Shown piece after piece: positions 13,209 to 25,607 of a stretch of 64,000 nt of DNA. The translations under genes were made by a program, and so were the position numbers. The notes below the pieces were generated by a model. That model made no database searches. It saw nothing but the letters and a program-made list of their open reading frames with translations, and was not told the origin of the DNA. Within the stretch, counting starts at the first letter, position 1, and every line of letters starts with the position of its first letter. Origin of the DNA: Apricaphanius iberus (taxonomy: Eukaryota; Chordata; Actinopteri; Cyprinodontiformes; Aphaniidae). The stretch is from the NCBI GenBank assembly GCA_028564705.1, contig JAPXFQ010000075.1:310001-374000 (forward strand), given 5' to 3'.

Positions 13209-13365
13209 TAGATTAAATCCAATTAAGTAGATTTTTATAGCGCTAATTTAAGACTAATATCATCTCAGGATCTTTTCAAGTCATGTCAATTCAATTATAC
13301 ATTCCAATCAGTTTAAAAGTTTTCTATCTAAGAATTCAATAGCTTTGAACAAGTGATGGGCCATA
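13209..13365 (-). mobile_element. LINE (L2/Rex-type) 3' end fragment
   Basis: On the + strand it contains TTTTTATAGCGCTAATTTAAG, CATCTCAGGATCTTTTCAAG and TTCTATCTAAGAATTCAATAG. These line up in order with the 3' end of the longer LINE copy at 58560-59340, so it is a short 3' remnant of the same family inserted antisense to nrxn2. Confidence 0.55.
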
Positions 13366-14439
13366 ATCTTTTATCCATGACAACCTGATTGGACTGTTCA
13401 GATTCATCAGTTAAATCGCAGCCTAACATAGAAGTAAATATACTTGAAAAAGCATCTACAGCAGAATGGAAGAATTTGTAACTAAGCATGGAATTTTGTG
13501 AATACTGTACCATGAATAGGTGGGAGTCCACTGTACTGCAAGTCATAATTTACGTTAATTTCTACATAATTTCAGAGTTAAAAAAATAAATAAAAAAATC
13601 TTGAAAATGACCTTAGGCATAATGTGTTTTCTAAGGCTAACATCTCTATTTTGCAACATTTAACATCTGATTAGAGATCTGACTTTGTTGATATGTTTTA
13701 CTTAGTGGGCATTAACCTGAACCCCCTTAATATATCCATGTGGATTCTGTTTCGCCAGCTAGATCTTTTAACCAGTGATCTCATTCATCGCTCAAAATAT
13801 TAACTTTAGAATATTTTCCATTAATTTTGTGAAACACTAAGAAGAGAGCACGAACACAAAATTTAACCAATCAACCAGAGTTTTCTTTAATTATTGTTAA
13901 AAATCTTTATTCCCACGTGCCTCAGTAAAGGTGTTCCTAATGAAGCCGGCATAGTGCCTTAGTGATAGATGTGCTTAAAACATCTTTCTCCTTTTTAAAT
14001 CATCCTATTAGAGTGCAATTTGTAATGGTTAGAGGTTTGCGTTTTACTATTAGGAGGTGTAATTAAAGCAGCTCTGTGACTCCGTTGGCCATTGTTTTTG
14101 TAATTGATGCTGGCCTCTGTGTGCCTTATTCTAAATAGGATTGCAGGAAAGCCACAGGTTCTCAAGTCAATGTAATTGGGATGTAAGTCAAGGAATGCTT
14201 TTATATCATGACAGCAATTAATCAACAGACAACTAACAATCTCGTTTATTTATGTAAAAAGAGAAAATTCAGAGACGTTAATGTTGCTATACCCCACAAA
14301 TGTGCCATATTTAGCCAATATGGTGATTTTACTTAATCGCCACAGGTTGATGTAACCCTTATCAAGCCTAGTTTATGCTCCGTTTCATATTTTAAACTGA
14401 TTGATGCAACACCATTATCCTTTGACTTAAGGGCTCTGC
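13366..14439. other. intron, nothing recognised
   Basis: No recognised repeat or coding motif. Confidence 0.4.
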
Positions 14440-14712
14440 GTCACCTTTGCAAGGACGCCTGTGATTAGTCAGCTCAACAACAGCCAGAGATTGTTTCACC
14501 AGAATAAGGCTCTATGCAGCATTTCGTGCAGTTCATGCAGCATTTGGGCACTACATGCTTCATATTGAAAGTATCATTCATCTACTCTCGTCTGTTAGGG
14601 ATTTTGAACACAAGGAGGTGTAGGGAAACAACAAAAAAGGGCTGTTTGTTTCCATGCATTTTTAGAGTATTCTATGAGCTGCACTTCTAGTAAAAAGATT
14701 TACAGCCTAATA
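14440..14712 (-). repeat. unnamed interspersed repeat, copy B (inverted relative to copy A)
   Basis: The reverse complement shares, in the same order, the GCTGTAAA..CTTTTTACTAGAAG, CAGCTCAT.GAATACTC, GTAGTGCCCAAATGCTGCAT and CTCTGGCTGTTGTTGAGCTG blocks of the repeat at 11783-12030. Copies A and B could in principle form a long imperfect stem if transcribed together. Confidence 0.6.
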
Positions 14713-15380
14713 AAACATACTTTCTGCCGGCCATAGCTCCTTGGGGGGGAAAGGCTTTCACAGGCTGAAGAAAAAAGCAGCAACTACGCTGTTATCGTAG
14801 GCAGGAGCCGCCATGAAAAAGTTAGCAACGCCTACTGTCCTGGTCAACATTTGCTTTGCAACACTGAAAAATCAATGCAGAACGGAGAGAAAGAAATGGG
14901 TAACCACAAACAAAAAATGTCTCCATCAATATGTCTGCAAATTTGCTTTCAGAGTAGTATAAACTAGGCTTTAGAGAACTCAAATGAAGGTGGCAAAATC
15001 CGACCCAACAGATATAAAATGAAAACCATAGAGTAAAATAAAAGATTAAAAACATTCTTTAAAATATTCACAGCTTTGAGTTTTGGAAAGATAATCTTTA
15101 AAGGTATTATAGAAACTACATCTTTACTGTGACAATGTTTACTAGCAATAAATCAAATATTGTTCCAAAACCCTTTATTGTACCTTTTTAAATGGTGCCC
15201 AATGGGTGATAAAAATGGCTTTTGAGAGATGAACAGCAGTGTTGAAAAAACAAAAAAAAAACTCATCATCCTCCCTTGAATTGGATTGGACAGCTTTAGT
15301 TTGGATATTCATTTGTACATGTGTAACATTCAAGACACATTAGCAATTTAACAGTTTATACAATTACCAAACGTGGCGAA
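14713..15380. other. intron, nothing recognised
   Basis: No recognised repeat or coding motif. Confidence 0.4.
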
Positions 15381-15435
15381 TCTATAGTGAGTGGAAGGAG
15401 CGTGAACAACCACAATAGTCAGACACTGCGGTGTT

Positions 15436-15454
15436 GGGGGGGGGGGGGGGGGGG
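15436..15454 (+). repeat. poly-G homopolymer (19 nt)
   Basis: Nineteen consecutive G residues. The flanking minus-strand frame (15382-15573) contains RPACSPDLNLMEH, which resembles the SPDLNPIEH motif of Tc1/mariner transposases. A short, degraded transposase fragment around the G-run is possible but weakly supported. Confidence 0.85.
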
Positions 15455-15573
15455 TTCCATTCTTCAACCAACATTTTTCTCACAGGCCATCTATTTTGTT
15501 GGTGTTCCATGAGGTTGAGATCAGGACTGCATGCAGGTCTATAAAGAAAATGTAACAAATATGATTTCCTCAA

Positions 15574-16439
15574 AATGTTAAAATAATAAACTTGAAACAG
15601 GCTTTTGTTTAGCGTCTTTCACATTTGATCTGTTTGTGGATGATAAAGTGCTCAAACTTTTTAGTAGCAAAGAAAACATCGACTCATTATCAAAGACATT
15701 AATTTAGCTAATACACCCTGTTCTATTTTGTATACAAGCAAAACTTTCTATCGTATTTTTGATTCAGAGTAGGGATAAGAAGCCCCGTGTTACCTGTTTT
15801 TACTCATTTTGCCCATGTGGTTGTGGTGCGTTTGTGACCTACAGAAAAGGAGAGAACACTTCAGGTATCTCTCACAAATGAGAAACAAACCAACATATTA
15901 AGCCTTACAAAAAATAACAAAACATATTTTAACGGCAAGACTTTCAGTGTTCACAGTGCAAAATTAATTACAAGGTAACAGAATATATCGTGAGTTAACG
16001 CAAAGTTATTTTGTGTATTGCAAGCGAGCATAATAAAAAGAAAATCCAAGGAGCTTCCACAGTGTGTAGCATAACATAAAGAAAAATTAAATTCAGTTAC
16101 CAATGCCTGCGTCTTAAACTTGTTTAGATAACATTAGCACCTAGATTTTCAAAAGCGCATTCCATTCTTGATTAATATTAGATTTGAGATCTTGGAAATG
16201 TCTTAGATGTTTAAAAATTACTGTGATATCTTTAAACATGTGGACAGTCTCAGTGAAATCATATTCAAAAGAAACCCTGTATTAGCATTTTTTTTGTGAA
16301 AAAGGTTAATGTAGCAAAATCCAAGTACTTACCCAGACAAGATTTATTTTTGTAATAGCAGGTTATCTCAGTGTATTCTCTAATGAATATGCTGTCGGGA
16401 AACAGAGTACGATCATCTGAAATCATTTGAAAAACATTG
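15574..16439. other. intron, nothing recognised
   Basis: No recognised repeat or coding motif. Confidence 0.4.
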
Positions 16440-16841
16440 CTAAGGTGAGTCAAACTGTGTCCCGTTCTGAGGTGGAGATGATTATTCATGCCTTCATTTC
16501 ATCACGTCTCGATTACTGTAACTCTGTTTTTACCTGCTTAAGTAGAAATCCGTCTAACGTCTTCAAGTTGTCCAGAACGCTGCAGCAAGGTCAATCAATA
16601 GGTCGTCCAAACATTCACATATCAGCCCTTTAATAATCCAGCTGCCCTGTTTCCCCATTCATTACAGAATACATTTAAAAATTCTGGTTTTAACATATAT
16701 AGCTCTAAACAATCAAGCCCCTGTTATATTGGAGAGCTTCTGCAGCCAGCAGGTCCCTCAGATCCAGTGATCAGGGCCTGCTGGTTTTATTGATGAGCAC
16801 GTTCTTATTTTTATCTTGAAAGGTGCTATATAAATAAAGCT
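16440..16841 (+). mobile_element. L2/Rex-type LINE fragment, reverse transcriptase C-terminal region, broken
   Basis: Encodes MIIHAFISSRLDYCNSVFTC, the 'F..SRLDYCN' signature downstream of the RT core in fish L2/Rex-type LINEs. After a frame disruption near 16620 come further family pieces resembling LHWLPV...RI.FKILVLTYKALNNQAP (seen here as IHLKILVLTYIALNNQAP). It ends near 16841 with the tail GGTGCTATATAAATAAAGC. It is truncated at the 5' end, has several internal deletions, and is one of the few LINE pieces in the sense orientation. Confidence 0.8.
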
Positions 16842-18631
16842 CAGACATTGTGGACAATAATTATGTGCATACACTTAGTAATCCCAGAAACCCTCAAGCT
16901 TTTTACAAGGTTTATTGACAAAATGTGTCAACATTTTTTTATCAATAAATCCTGTCCATTCTACGCATGCAACAAATCTACATTGCCTATAAAATGAATA
17001 ACAAATAATGAGTGGAACAATGATAGGATCAGAGACTAACAGCTATCCGTACAGGGGGGAAAGGGAGAAGGCTGTGTGTGTGTGTTGACTCCAGGGACAG
17101 CCTATAGGACAAAGGTCATAAAACGTATCTCTAACCAAGATAATGGACAGCACATGTTGGCATGTGAGGAGACAAAGAATTTTAAAACTTTGACAGTAAA
17201 GCACATGGCGTGTCCCGTATCAGCATAGGAAGGCCATAGTTTTAACAGCAGAAATGCAAACTGCATTGTTCTCTGTCTAACAGATCGGCTATCATAGACC
17301 GGACTGGGCCGGCTCTTTCGTGCTCAGAGAGAGAGAGGAAGAGAGAGATAATCCACTAAGGGTAAAAAACAAAAAGAATCAACACAGCAACATCATGCGT
17401 TCAACAGAGTAACACTTTGAAAAGACTATTTAACACTCAATGAACGAGACCTAGCTAGGTAAGACCCATTTCCCTATTTAGTTTGGTCCTGACAACAACA
17501 CATTCAAAATAAATGTATTTTGGCCCTACTGTTGCGTTCAAGACCAGGAAGGAAGGAATAGAACGAGACCAACTGGAGCAGAGGAAGACTTTGTGCGCAC
17601 AACTGAAAAGGTGGCATCAGCAGCTTCATGCTACTCTCCTCAGAGAACTGCCTTGGATCATTTCAAATCTGTCACCCAAATGCTGGATATGCAGAAAGAT
17701 TCTGGATAGATAGAGACACACAGATTTTTTTTTTTTTTTATGATAAGAGTTCCTTCTGACCAGCACGCCAGAATATAGGGAAATTTCTTTACGGGTGAGA
17801 AGGAGATGTCCTGCACAGAGGATCTGCCGAGAAATAGTTTGCTGCGCATATCCTCTTTTTTTTTATTTTTATTTTTTTACATAGTCCTTCTGGGGGAAGA
17901 TGGCTTCCAGCACTCTACTTAGTCCATCTGGGGGGAAACGCCTTCTCCCCAAAAATGCGTACATATTTTTTTTCCAAATAAATACATTCAAACAGGTATA
18001 GAATAAAGTTTAAAACTTTTCGTCCTTGAGCCATACAGTAAACTGACCCTTAATAGCCGGGTTGTCGCAATGTCACTGCAAAAAATTGTGACCGGAGGCG
18101 AGCCTCTGGCTGCAGAGCTGAGAGAAACAGTTCTGTTTTTAGAAGAACCCACATGAACTGTTCTTATAATCAGCTGTGTATGTTTTAAATGGTATAATGG
18201 ATGCATGCTAGACACAGCAGAATTAAATGATCTGTCAGCTGCTTTAGTTTATAACACAGTAAACAATTTACTACATGTATTACATAGATTTCAAAAGGAT
18301 ACCGTATTCTGTAGAATCACCCTAACTTCACTTTTTTTTTTTTCTGACTTGGAAGTTGGCCAGTGAGAAGAATTGGTGGATTTTGTTTTTGAGAGTGCAG
18401 CTGAAAATTGGAAGGGGACCTTTTTCTCTCCAAGGTATGAAACTAATGAGGAGAAACCACCCTATAAAACATTCTGCAGATTTAACCTTAGTAAAAAATA
18501 AAATAGGCCTGAATCCAAGACATTTCTGTTTGCCTTCTGCAACCAACTATACATGCATTAATAAGGCAGTAACTACATTAAAGCTTTAATATGTGTTTTA
18601 AAACCTACGATGAACTGTATTATTTTTGAGG
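16842..18631. other. intron, nothing recognised
   Basis: Contains poly-T runs and short A/G-rich tracts. Frames at 17513-17713 and 18356-18589 match no family I know. No transposon ends were seen. Confidence 0.4.
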
Positions 18632-18856
18632 GCAGAACAGTAAATGGACTGAACTTATATAGCACTTATCTAGTCTTACTGACCACTCAAAGCGCTTTAC
18701 ATTGAAGCCACATTCACCCATTCACACTCGCATTCATACACCGACACCCAACATGGCACAGGCACATCGACATGTGACTGGAGGAAGCTGGAATCGAACC
18801 TACAACCCTCCGATTGCAAGCCAACTTCTCTACCACTGAGCCACAGTCGCCCAACA
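18632..18856 (-). mobile_element. tRNA-derived SINE with intact pol III A and B boxes
   Basis: On the minus strand the head reads GGGCGACTGTGGCTCAGTGG. It holds an A box (TGGCTCAGTGG, 18843-18833) and, 32 nt on, a B box (GGTTCGATTCC, 18800-18790), both matching the tRNA consensus. The body ends in AAAGCGCTTTGAGTGGTCAG and a GTGCTATATAAGTTCAGTCC tail, common in fish SINEs and their LINE partners. Confidence 0.8.
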
Positions 18857-19771
18857 GTGTAGTTTTCATTTCCTGCTCACAAGCAGGAAACAACACAGCC
18901 GCACCACGAGTTCAGAAACAGCGACTGATATCTTTCATTGCTATACCAGATGTGGAAATTATGTATAATTTTCCTCCAGCTCCAAAGTTATGTGCTCCTT
19001 TGCGTTTTTTTTTTTTTTTTGGGACGTAACTTCTAATTTTTCATGGAAGACCCAGTTTTTAGTTGAAATTTTTGTAGCGTATATCTAAAAATGTTTTGAT
19101 GAAACTGCAGCTTGGAGGGCTGAAATACGAAGGTACACATGTATTTCTTGGTGTTAACAAAGCAACCAATCCTAAAGGGGAGTTCTTTTTTCCTTGACGC
19201 TGATTGGCTGTTACCCCTACATGTGGAAATAAGGATGACTTTAGATATTCACTTATGCTATAGTGATTGTGATTTCTTTTGTTTCTTTATTAAAATTAGA
19301 ATAAAAATACCCCTTTTTTTCCTGCTTATTCTTTGAGCTGTAAATGAGGAAAGAAAACCACATGGATGGAATGTATCCTTTAATAAAATGTTGGTCATTT
19401 TTTTATGGTTTATGCTAAAGCCCCAGGTTAAATCAAATAAAAGTTTTACGGTAAATTCCTTATGCACAAATTCCTAAAAAAAAACTCTAAGATGAAAATG
19501 AACACTGTTTCCTGTAAAATGAGTGTAAATTAAATGAACTGTGTTGTGTTTTCTCTCTGCATTCTTATCTTAGATTTAGTGTTTTTAAATTTTTTTGAGT
19601 TCCGTTGCATTTATTTTTTAATCTATGCTGCAAACTGTCATGCATTACGTTTTATTTCGATGTCTCTTAAAATCTTGCTGTTCTTGTTTGTGAAGACTGT
19701 TAAATAAATAATCCACATGCAAAGGCTCACCGGCTGTCACTAACAAAGAGAGAATACTCAGCTTTACCCTT

Positions 19772-19772
<1 letters not shown>
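18857..19772. other. intron, nothing recognised
   Basis: Includes a poly-T run near 19004-19020. No repeat ends or coding motif were recognised. TTA at 19770-19772 is the left target copy of the next element. Confidence 0.4.
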
Positions 19773-19802
<30 letters not shown>

Positions 19803-20350
19803 ATACTTAGACGCCTAATGTTATCCACTCAACACGAGCATTTACACCCCGTTTACGGTCCGTTTAAGGTCCCATGATTGCGCAATCCAATGCCTACCTA
19901 TGCATGTACTGGGCATGCGTGGGGAAAAACAAAAAGAACACAGATTGACGCGTATAATCTATGTCGCTGTCGGCGCCTCCTGTGTCGCCTTCTCATCCGC
20001 AAGTAGGTTAGGGTTAACTTTGCAAACGTCTGAATTTGCAAAAGAAGTAGCATAGCGAGACTCGTCTCCATCTTTGCTGTTGTCATTATATGCTGTCGCG
20101 TTGTTGTCGTCATCAATTTAGGACGCAGCATTTGATTGACGTTCCTGCTCTGATTTAGCCGGGGACCGGATAAGTTGCGTCCAGACGTGCTCATTTAGCC
20201 GTTGAGATAACAGTTGGACGGCTCTCTTACACGGCTAATACTTATCCGGCCGCAGACCACAAACAAAGCCGCCTTAGTGTGGACGATAGGGGGGTGTAGA
20301 CTAAATACTTATACGTTTAAGGCATTATCCGGCTTAGTGTGGACGTAGCC
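19773..20350. mobile_element. PIF/Harbinger-like MITE with perfect 26-bp terminal inverted repeats
   Basis: The ends 19773-19798 and 20325-20350 are exact reverse complements over 26 bp (starting GGCTACGTCCACACTAAGCC). They are flanked by direct TTA copies (19770-19772 and 20351-20353), the 3-bp target duplication typical of PIF/Harbinger. Further inner repeats of the CCGGATAAGT..TTA motif occur at 20163-20176 and 20234-20253. The 578-bp body encodes no transposase, so it is non-autonomous. The perfect TIR suggests a fairly recent insertion. Confidence 0.85.
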
Positions 20351-20353
20351 TTA

Positions 20354-21559
20354 GCGACCATCAAGTTCGATATTTGTTCTTTGGCTGATTTTCTTCACCA
20401 ACTGATCACTCAGGTTTCAAACCTCCAGCTTTGAAAGATCCTTTTGTTTATTCTGTGTAAAAATATTTATTACAGGAAAAAGTAGCAAATTAATTTGTAC
20501 TGATGATGCAGCGCTCTAAGGAAAAAAAAAAATAAGTTCAATTTCAAAGACTTTGATTTAATAAAATTCAAAAATAAAACAGCAATTTGATGGTTTACTT
20601 GAAAACAGACCAAAGCTGTGTGGGTAATAAACAATACAGTGTTCATCACCCTACTGATACCCTACTCACTATTGGGAGCTTTTTAGCTTTTGCATTTGCA
20701 TTACTTGATACCAATATTGGAAAATACACTTTTGTGTATGTTTTTTTTATTCTTTATTTTTATTTTGTTTAGCTTTTTCCTATTTCTTTTTTATTTATCT
20801 GTCTTATACACTGAACAAGGAGTTAGTTTGTATGACTTGAAATTATTCGGTGACAACAATTATATTGAGATTGTGAACGTTACTGGTATGTAGTAGTGGG
20901 CAATATAAAAAGTATAAGGTAAAAATTATATAGATTTAGCCAAAGGTAGAGATTTTGACTATACCACCATCTGCGATTATGCATTTCGATGATGACATCA
21001 AACTTTACCGACATACTTAAAGTAACCATGATAATAAATACTGCTATCCAGTGTTTGTCTTTACTCTGGATATTGCAAGTTTAAAATGTGTTTTTCATAT
21101 AACGGAAAAGAAACCCATTAAAGCATTTTTAATTAAAAAATGTGCAGGTTTCTTGTGCTATATAAAAATCATAAATAACCAGGAAAGCAGAGAAATTTGA
21201 ACTTTATTTTCATAACATTTAGCTATTATTTGATTTAAAATATCTGCATCTTTATGCTGTTAGAATTTTTGTATTGCAATATGTTGTAAAAAAAATTTAA
21301 TATTTTTTAAATGCATTTTGCACAATAAATGTTCATTTACTGGCATTCTAAACCTTTTTGAAGTTGCCGATGTCCTGCATTGTATCTGGAAAGTGATAAT
21401 GTTCGTAATCAGTCATTTTGACATAAATTAATTTGACAAAAAAGAATAAATCACAATACATATTGTTATCTCACATCCTTTAGATTATATCATACTATAG
21501 ATTTAGGGCTATATCCGCCACCCCTACTGGTAAGGAAAGTGCAATTGCGACTTTTCTCT
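20354..21559. other. intron, nothing recognised
   Basis: Very AT-rich. No recognised repeat ends or coding motif. Confidence 0.4.
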
Positions 21560-21846
21560 GTATGTGACAGCTGTGGATCAGGTGGGAGTTTGGTCCTGTA
21601 ATTGTTGGGTTGCCAGTTTGAACCTCTTCTTCGTCCATCTCAGTCGTTGTGTCCTTGGGAAAGACACTTGGGTGCTGGTGGTCAGAGGTGTGAGACCACC
21701 TCGCTTCTGTACATGCACGCCAGGGCAGCTGTGGCGAAAATGTAGCTTCCCAACACCAGTGTGTGTGAAAGTTTATAAAGGCTGAATGTCATGTAAAGCG
21801 CTTTATGGTCCTCTGATTGAAAAAGCACCATATAAAGAAGCCCTAT
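21560..21846 (+). mobile_element. tRNA-derived SINE, degraded copy
   Basis: Contains an A-box-like CTGTGGATCAGGTGGG (21571-21586), a B-box-like CCAGTTTGAACC (21613-21624), and the TGTCCTTGGGAAAGACACTT and CAGGGCAGCTGTGGCGAAAA blocks common in fish SINEs. It ends in GTAAAGCGCTTTATGGTCC and CACCATATAAAGAAG. Both pol III boxes have mutations, so it is probably inactive. Confidence 0.7.
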
Positions 21847-22054
21847 AATAATGCGGGCAATTTACCGTTGTAACTTCAATACTGATCCCTGGTCTCATAT
21901 CATGTAATTACAGATCCATACTATATAACTTATTAAAATTCCAAGTAAATGTTAAAAAGTTGATAGCTTTAATGTCTATTGAAATAAAACTTTAAATATA
22001 AGGAAAAAGCCTATTGTTTTGACAATATGTCACCTTGATCACAAATTACATCTG

Positions 22055-22103
22055 TCCATCCATCCATCCATCCATCCATCCATCCATCCATCCATCCATC
22101 CAT
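22055..22103. repeat. (TCCA)n tetranucleotide microsatellite
   Basis: About twelve near-perfect CATC/TCCA units, a common fish microsatellite. Confidence 0.95.
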
Positions 22104-24992
22104 TCAGTTCTGCTTATTTGAGATTAAGTTGCAGGGCTATATATGTACTTTCGTAGGTTACGACACTGGTGCTACAGAAGTTGCTGGTTTTGTAGCACAG
22201 ACAAAAACGCACTAGCGCCATCAACACAAAATCTCAAAATATTGGGTTTTCTTGTCTTCTAGAACAGACTATGAAACATGTTCTTTTTATTTTCTCTGAA
22301 GTACACCGTTGAGAGAAAGGAACTTATATAAAATGTACAAGATGTCAATTTACAACTGGAAAAACAAAATCTTTAAAAGGAGAAGTATTTTTTTTCTAAT
22401 TTGACCTTTTTTTTTAGCTTGTATTACATACATTTACTCACCTAGGAGGCTGCACAATGTGGCTTGGGGCAGTCCTTTGAGATGGTAGAAATGCGAAAAG
22501 TGTGAACTGTCCATTACAGTACAAAATTAAAAGAAAGGCCAAGCAGCTTGCAAAGCTGTCGCACCAGGGCTATATATGAAAAATAGTTGCACAGACAGTT
22601 TCATTCATTATCGTTTTATTTTTATTTCCACGTTTGATAGATATGTTGCACTGTATAGCCCTGGGTTGTGGGAATGGGGTGATGTGCTGGTCTGGTTCAG
22701 GTTCTTTACCAGCCACTCCTACCAATTGGACATGACAGAAAAATCTATAAAGGGAGGTTTCTATCTATAAGCTATCCTGATTTAAAGCACAAACCATCTT
22801 AAAATACTTCTTGAGAAAGATTTAACACATACATTCTATACTAATCTTACATTCTACAGCTGATGTTTTCTTGATTTAGTGCTAAGCTGATGTTTTATTA
22901 CTCTGTTTTGAAACATTGATTATTAAGGTTGTAAAATATTTATACATGACCCTAGTTCATATATGGACAAAACATCCAGAAAAAGTTTAAATTCTCCTAT
23001 CATAAACTTAGCTTTTCCTTTAACATGGTAAAACTTAGTGTTCTTCTGTCTAACACTGAGAGCTGCCTGGAAATTTCTGAGCAGAACACCCACATCAGGT
23101 CACAAGACACAGACATTCATTGTAACAGCCTCTTTCTCCCTTTGGATGACATTGTAATGTATAAAAAACGTAGGGTTTTATTGGAAATCCCAGATTTAAT
23201 CAACAGCAAAATGTGAATGAACTATAACAGTGCTATGAGCTGTGAACAGAAAGAGCGCGAACATCTGTCCACTCACAATGTTTGGCTGGGGATGTTGCTG
23301 ACATAATCACTGACAATAGACTGACAACAGATATCGGGGCTTATATTGGTCAGTGAATTATCATAGCAATCATTTAAAAATCAGCAGATCAGAATAAATC
23401 TGGATAGAGGCCAGTTTTAGTCGATGGCAGTTTAAGGGTCCTCTCAAAGCAGATTTTCTTCACTTTTCTTTGCTTACTTTAGACAAAGAAAGACAAGCAC
23501 ACTCAGAAGTAACCTAACTGTCCTGTTATCCTTCTTATGAGTTTTTAACAGTATTCCACTGTGAGTTTAGAGTATATCAGAGGTGCTTTTTTGTTGTCAA
23601 CATATAAGGTACTTTCCTGGTGTTTATTCCAACCTACACCGACCAGCGATTTGAATGGCGTCATTACTGTGCGCAGTTCTATACAGAGCGGGGCTGCCAC
23701 TCTGTGCATCATTTCTGGAGGCATCCAGTCATATTTTCAATTATCAATGTGTGGATGTATAATGACATAATTTAAATCTTTGTGTCCAACGAGGCAACAC
23801 CTCCTTTTTCCGCATTTTTAAAACCAGAAGAGTAGCTGCCATAAGACTCTCAAAGAGGAGTGAGTTGTTCTGATTATTTCCTTTTATTTCTCTTTGAGAT
23901 GTGGCAAAGTTGCTTGTATTTTTCTTTTACAGTTTTCTACTTTATTGTAACTTATTTCATAAAGCTGCTAATATATTGGTAGAATCTGTAAGTGATAAAT
24001 CAGCTTGTTTTCTCCCCTACCCTCACATGGTGTGTGAACCATTTAACCTCTTCTCAGTACTGCCCCAATTATGTGAACTTAATATTAATGAAACAGCCCA
24101 TGAGCTCCAAAGGAAACATTATACTATCTTATTTAACGGAAGGTATTCAATTCAGTTCATATTTCTTATTTAAGGTCTGTTAACACAGTAGCAACATTTC
24201 CCAGCTCTACAGTCAAACATGTTAAAGCGAGGTATTGATCTGATCATGCAGGGAGTTTTTGTCCCTGAAGGAACTGAAACACCATCAGTGTGGATTTCTA
24301 CACAAACAAGGTGACATTCATTATTACATTATAGCTCTCCTGTGAACTGAGCTGGTTCCCTGACATTTATTTCCTAATTCAGCGCTCCAAACAGACAGGC
24401 CCACCTATGGAGTTAATACAGCACAAGCAACATCAAATTACTCGGAAATGAGCGTCTGATTGCTGATGTGCCTGCTGCTTCAATGCTGTCGTTCAAGTTG
24501 CAGATTTGTGCTGGCGGCTCATCAGCATTTTGCAAAGGCTTCTCAACAGGAAGGATAAAAGTTGTCCTCTGTTTCATATTTTAAACAACCGTTATAAGTG
24601 TCTTTCCAAGCTGTAAAGTATCATGAACTGTAAAATCTCAGGAACTGTAAAGTCTCAGATCAGCTTAGTTTGAAAAAAGGAAAAGTATTAAAGATGTGGA
24701 CAATAGTGATTTCACATAATTCTTTTATTATTCCTTAATCATAAATATATTGCCTAAATTATTCTTGCAGTAGGGGTATAATGGTGTTACACTTTAGCAT
24801 GTTGATTACTTTGTAGCTGTTTAAAAAAATGTTAAAGTATTAATTACAAAGGTTAATTGTCTACACTTAAAAAGTGAATTAGTTTTTTTGAGAGGTAATA
24901 AGATAAACTGATTCAGGATTGGAGTGAGATTCATTTTCAGCCCTGGAGTTTCATGTCTCAGACCAATCCACTTTATGACATAACCTATTTTC
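22104..24992. other. intron, nothing recognised
   Basis: Almost 3 kb without recognised repeat ends. The frame at 23901-24173 (90 codons) is rich in Phe, Leu and Tyr and resembles AT-rich noise, not a known exon. Confidence 0.4.
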
Positions 24993-25000
24993 ATTAAAAT

Positions 25001-25607
25001 TAGGGATGCACCAATACCAGTATCGGGTATCAGGCCGGTACCGTTCTAATGTACTCCTATTGGTAATCGGTTAAAGTAAACTGATACCATGAACTGATAC
25101 TTAAAATGAGGAAACTGCAATAACTTCACAGAAAATGTTTATTTTTTGCTTAATATTTCTGTCTTGTAGTCATTTCACTAATATTTTTTATCTAAATCAC
25201 CACCATCTGTTATAACAAGCAGAGAAGAAAAATAAAACCTGTCTTCAAATTCAGTGTAATTTCTGTTTGCTAGAAGTAGCATTGGTACTCTGTATAGGCA
25301 ACTACCCAGAACCATGGATTATTAGGGATGCACCGAAATGAAAACTCTTGGCCGAAAACCGAAAATGAAGAAAACTAAGGCCGAAAACCGAAACACCGAA
25401 AGAAATGATAGTCAATTATTAGAACCATAGAATTTATGGCTATGATGTGTACTAACCTCACTAAAATCAAGGCATTGCAATAAATCAGTTACAAAACTAT
25501 GAAGACATTTATTTACATATTTATTTATTTTGTCTGTGGCCGAATTTTCGGTGCATCTCTAATTGTTATCCTATTGGTTTGAGAACAGAGTTATTGTTGC
25601 ATCCCTT
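25001..25607. mobile_element. hAT-like MITE (outer), interrupted by a second MITE
   Basis: The left end is TAGGGATGCACCAATACCAG at 25001. The right end, read in reverse, is AAGGGATGCAACAATAACTC, ending near 25607. Flanking octamers ATTAAAAT (24993-25000) and AATAAAAT (25608-25615) match at 7 of 8 positions, the 8-bp duplication expected of hAT. The inner sequence has GGTATC/GATACC-type repeats shared with the elements at 29305 and 31455. The 239-bp element at 25323-25561 splits it near its right end. Confidence 0.75.
25323..25561. mobile_element. hAT-like MITE (inner, nested)
   Basis: The left end TAGGGATGCACCGAAAT and right end (reversed) TAGAGATGCACCGAAAA are near-identical inverted repeats. 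The body is rich in GGCCGAAAACCGAAA. With no coding capacity it is non-autonomous. The flanking octamers (TGGATTAT and ATTGTTAT) agree only in the last four bases, so the target duplication is eroded or misplaced. Its insertion into the outer element makes it the younger of the two. Confidence 0.8.

Noticed and set aside
15382..15573. Transposase-like motif SPDLNLMEH on the minus strand.
   Set aside because: Only about 15 residues resemble a Tc1/mariner motif, with no other domain part or TIR nearby. Kept as a remark on the G-run, not as a separate element.
18714..18896. Candidate tRNA gene, from the intact A and B boxes.
   Set aside because: The head cannot form a normal tRNA acceptor stem and is followed by a SINE body and tail.
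19898..20194. 98-codon minus-strand frame within the Harbinger-like MITE.
   Set aside because: It is Arg/Thr/Met-rich without any transposase motif and lies wholly in a non-autonomous element.
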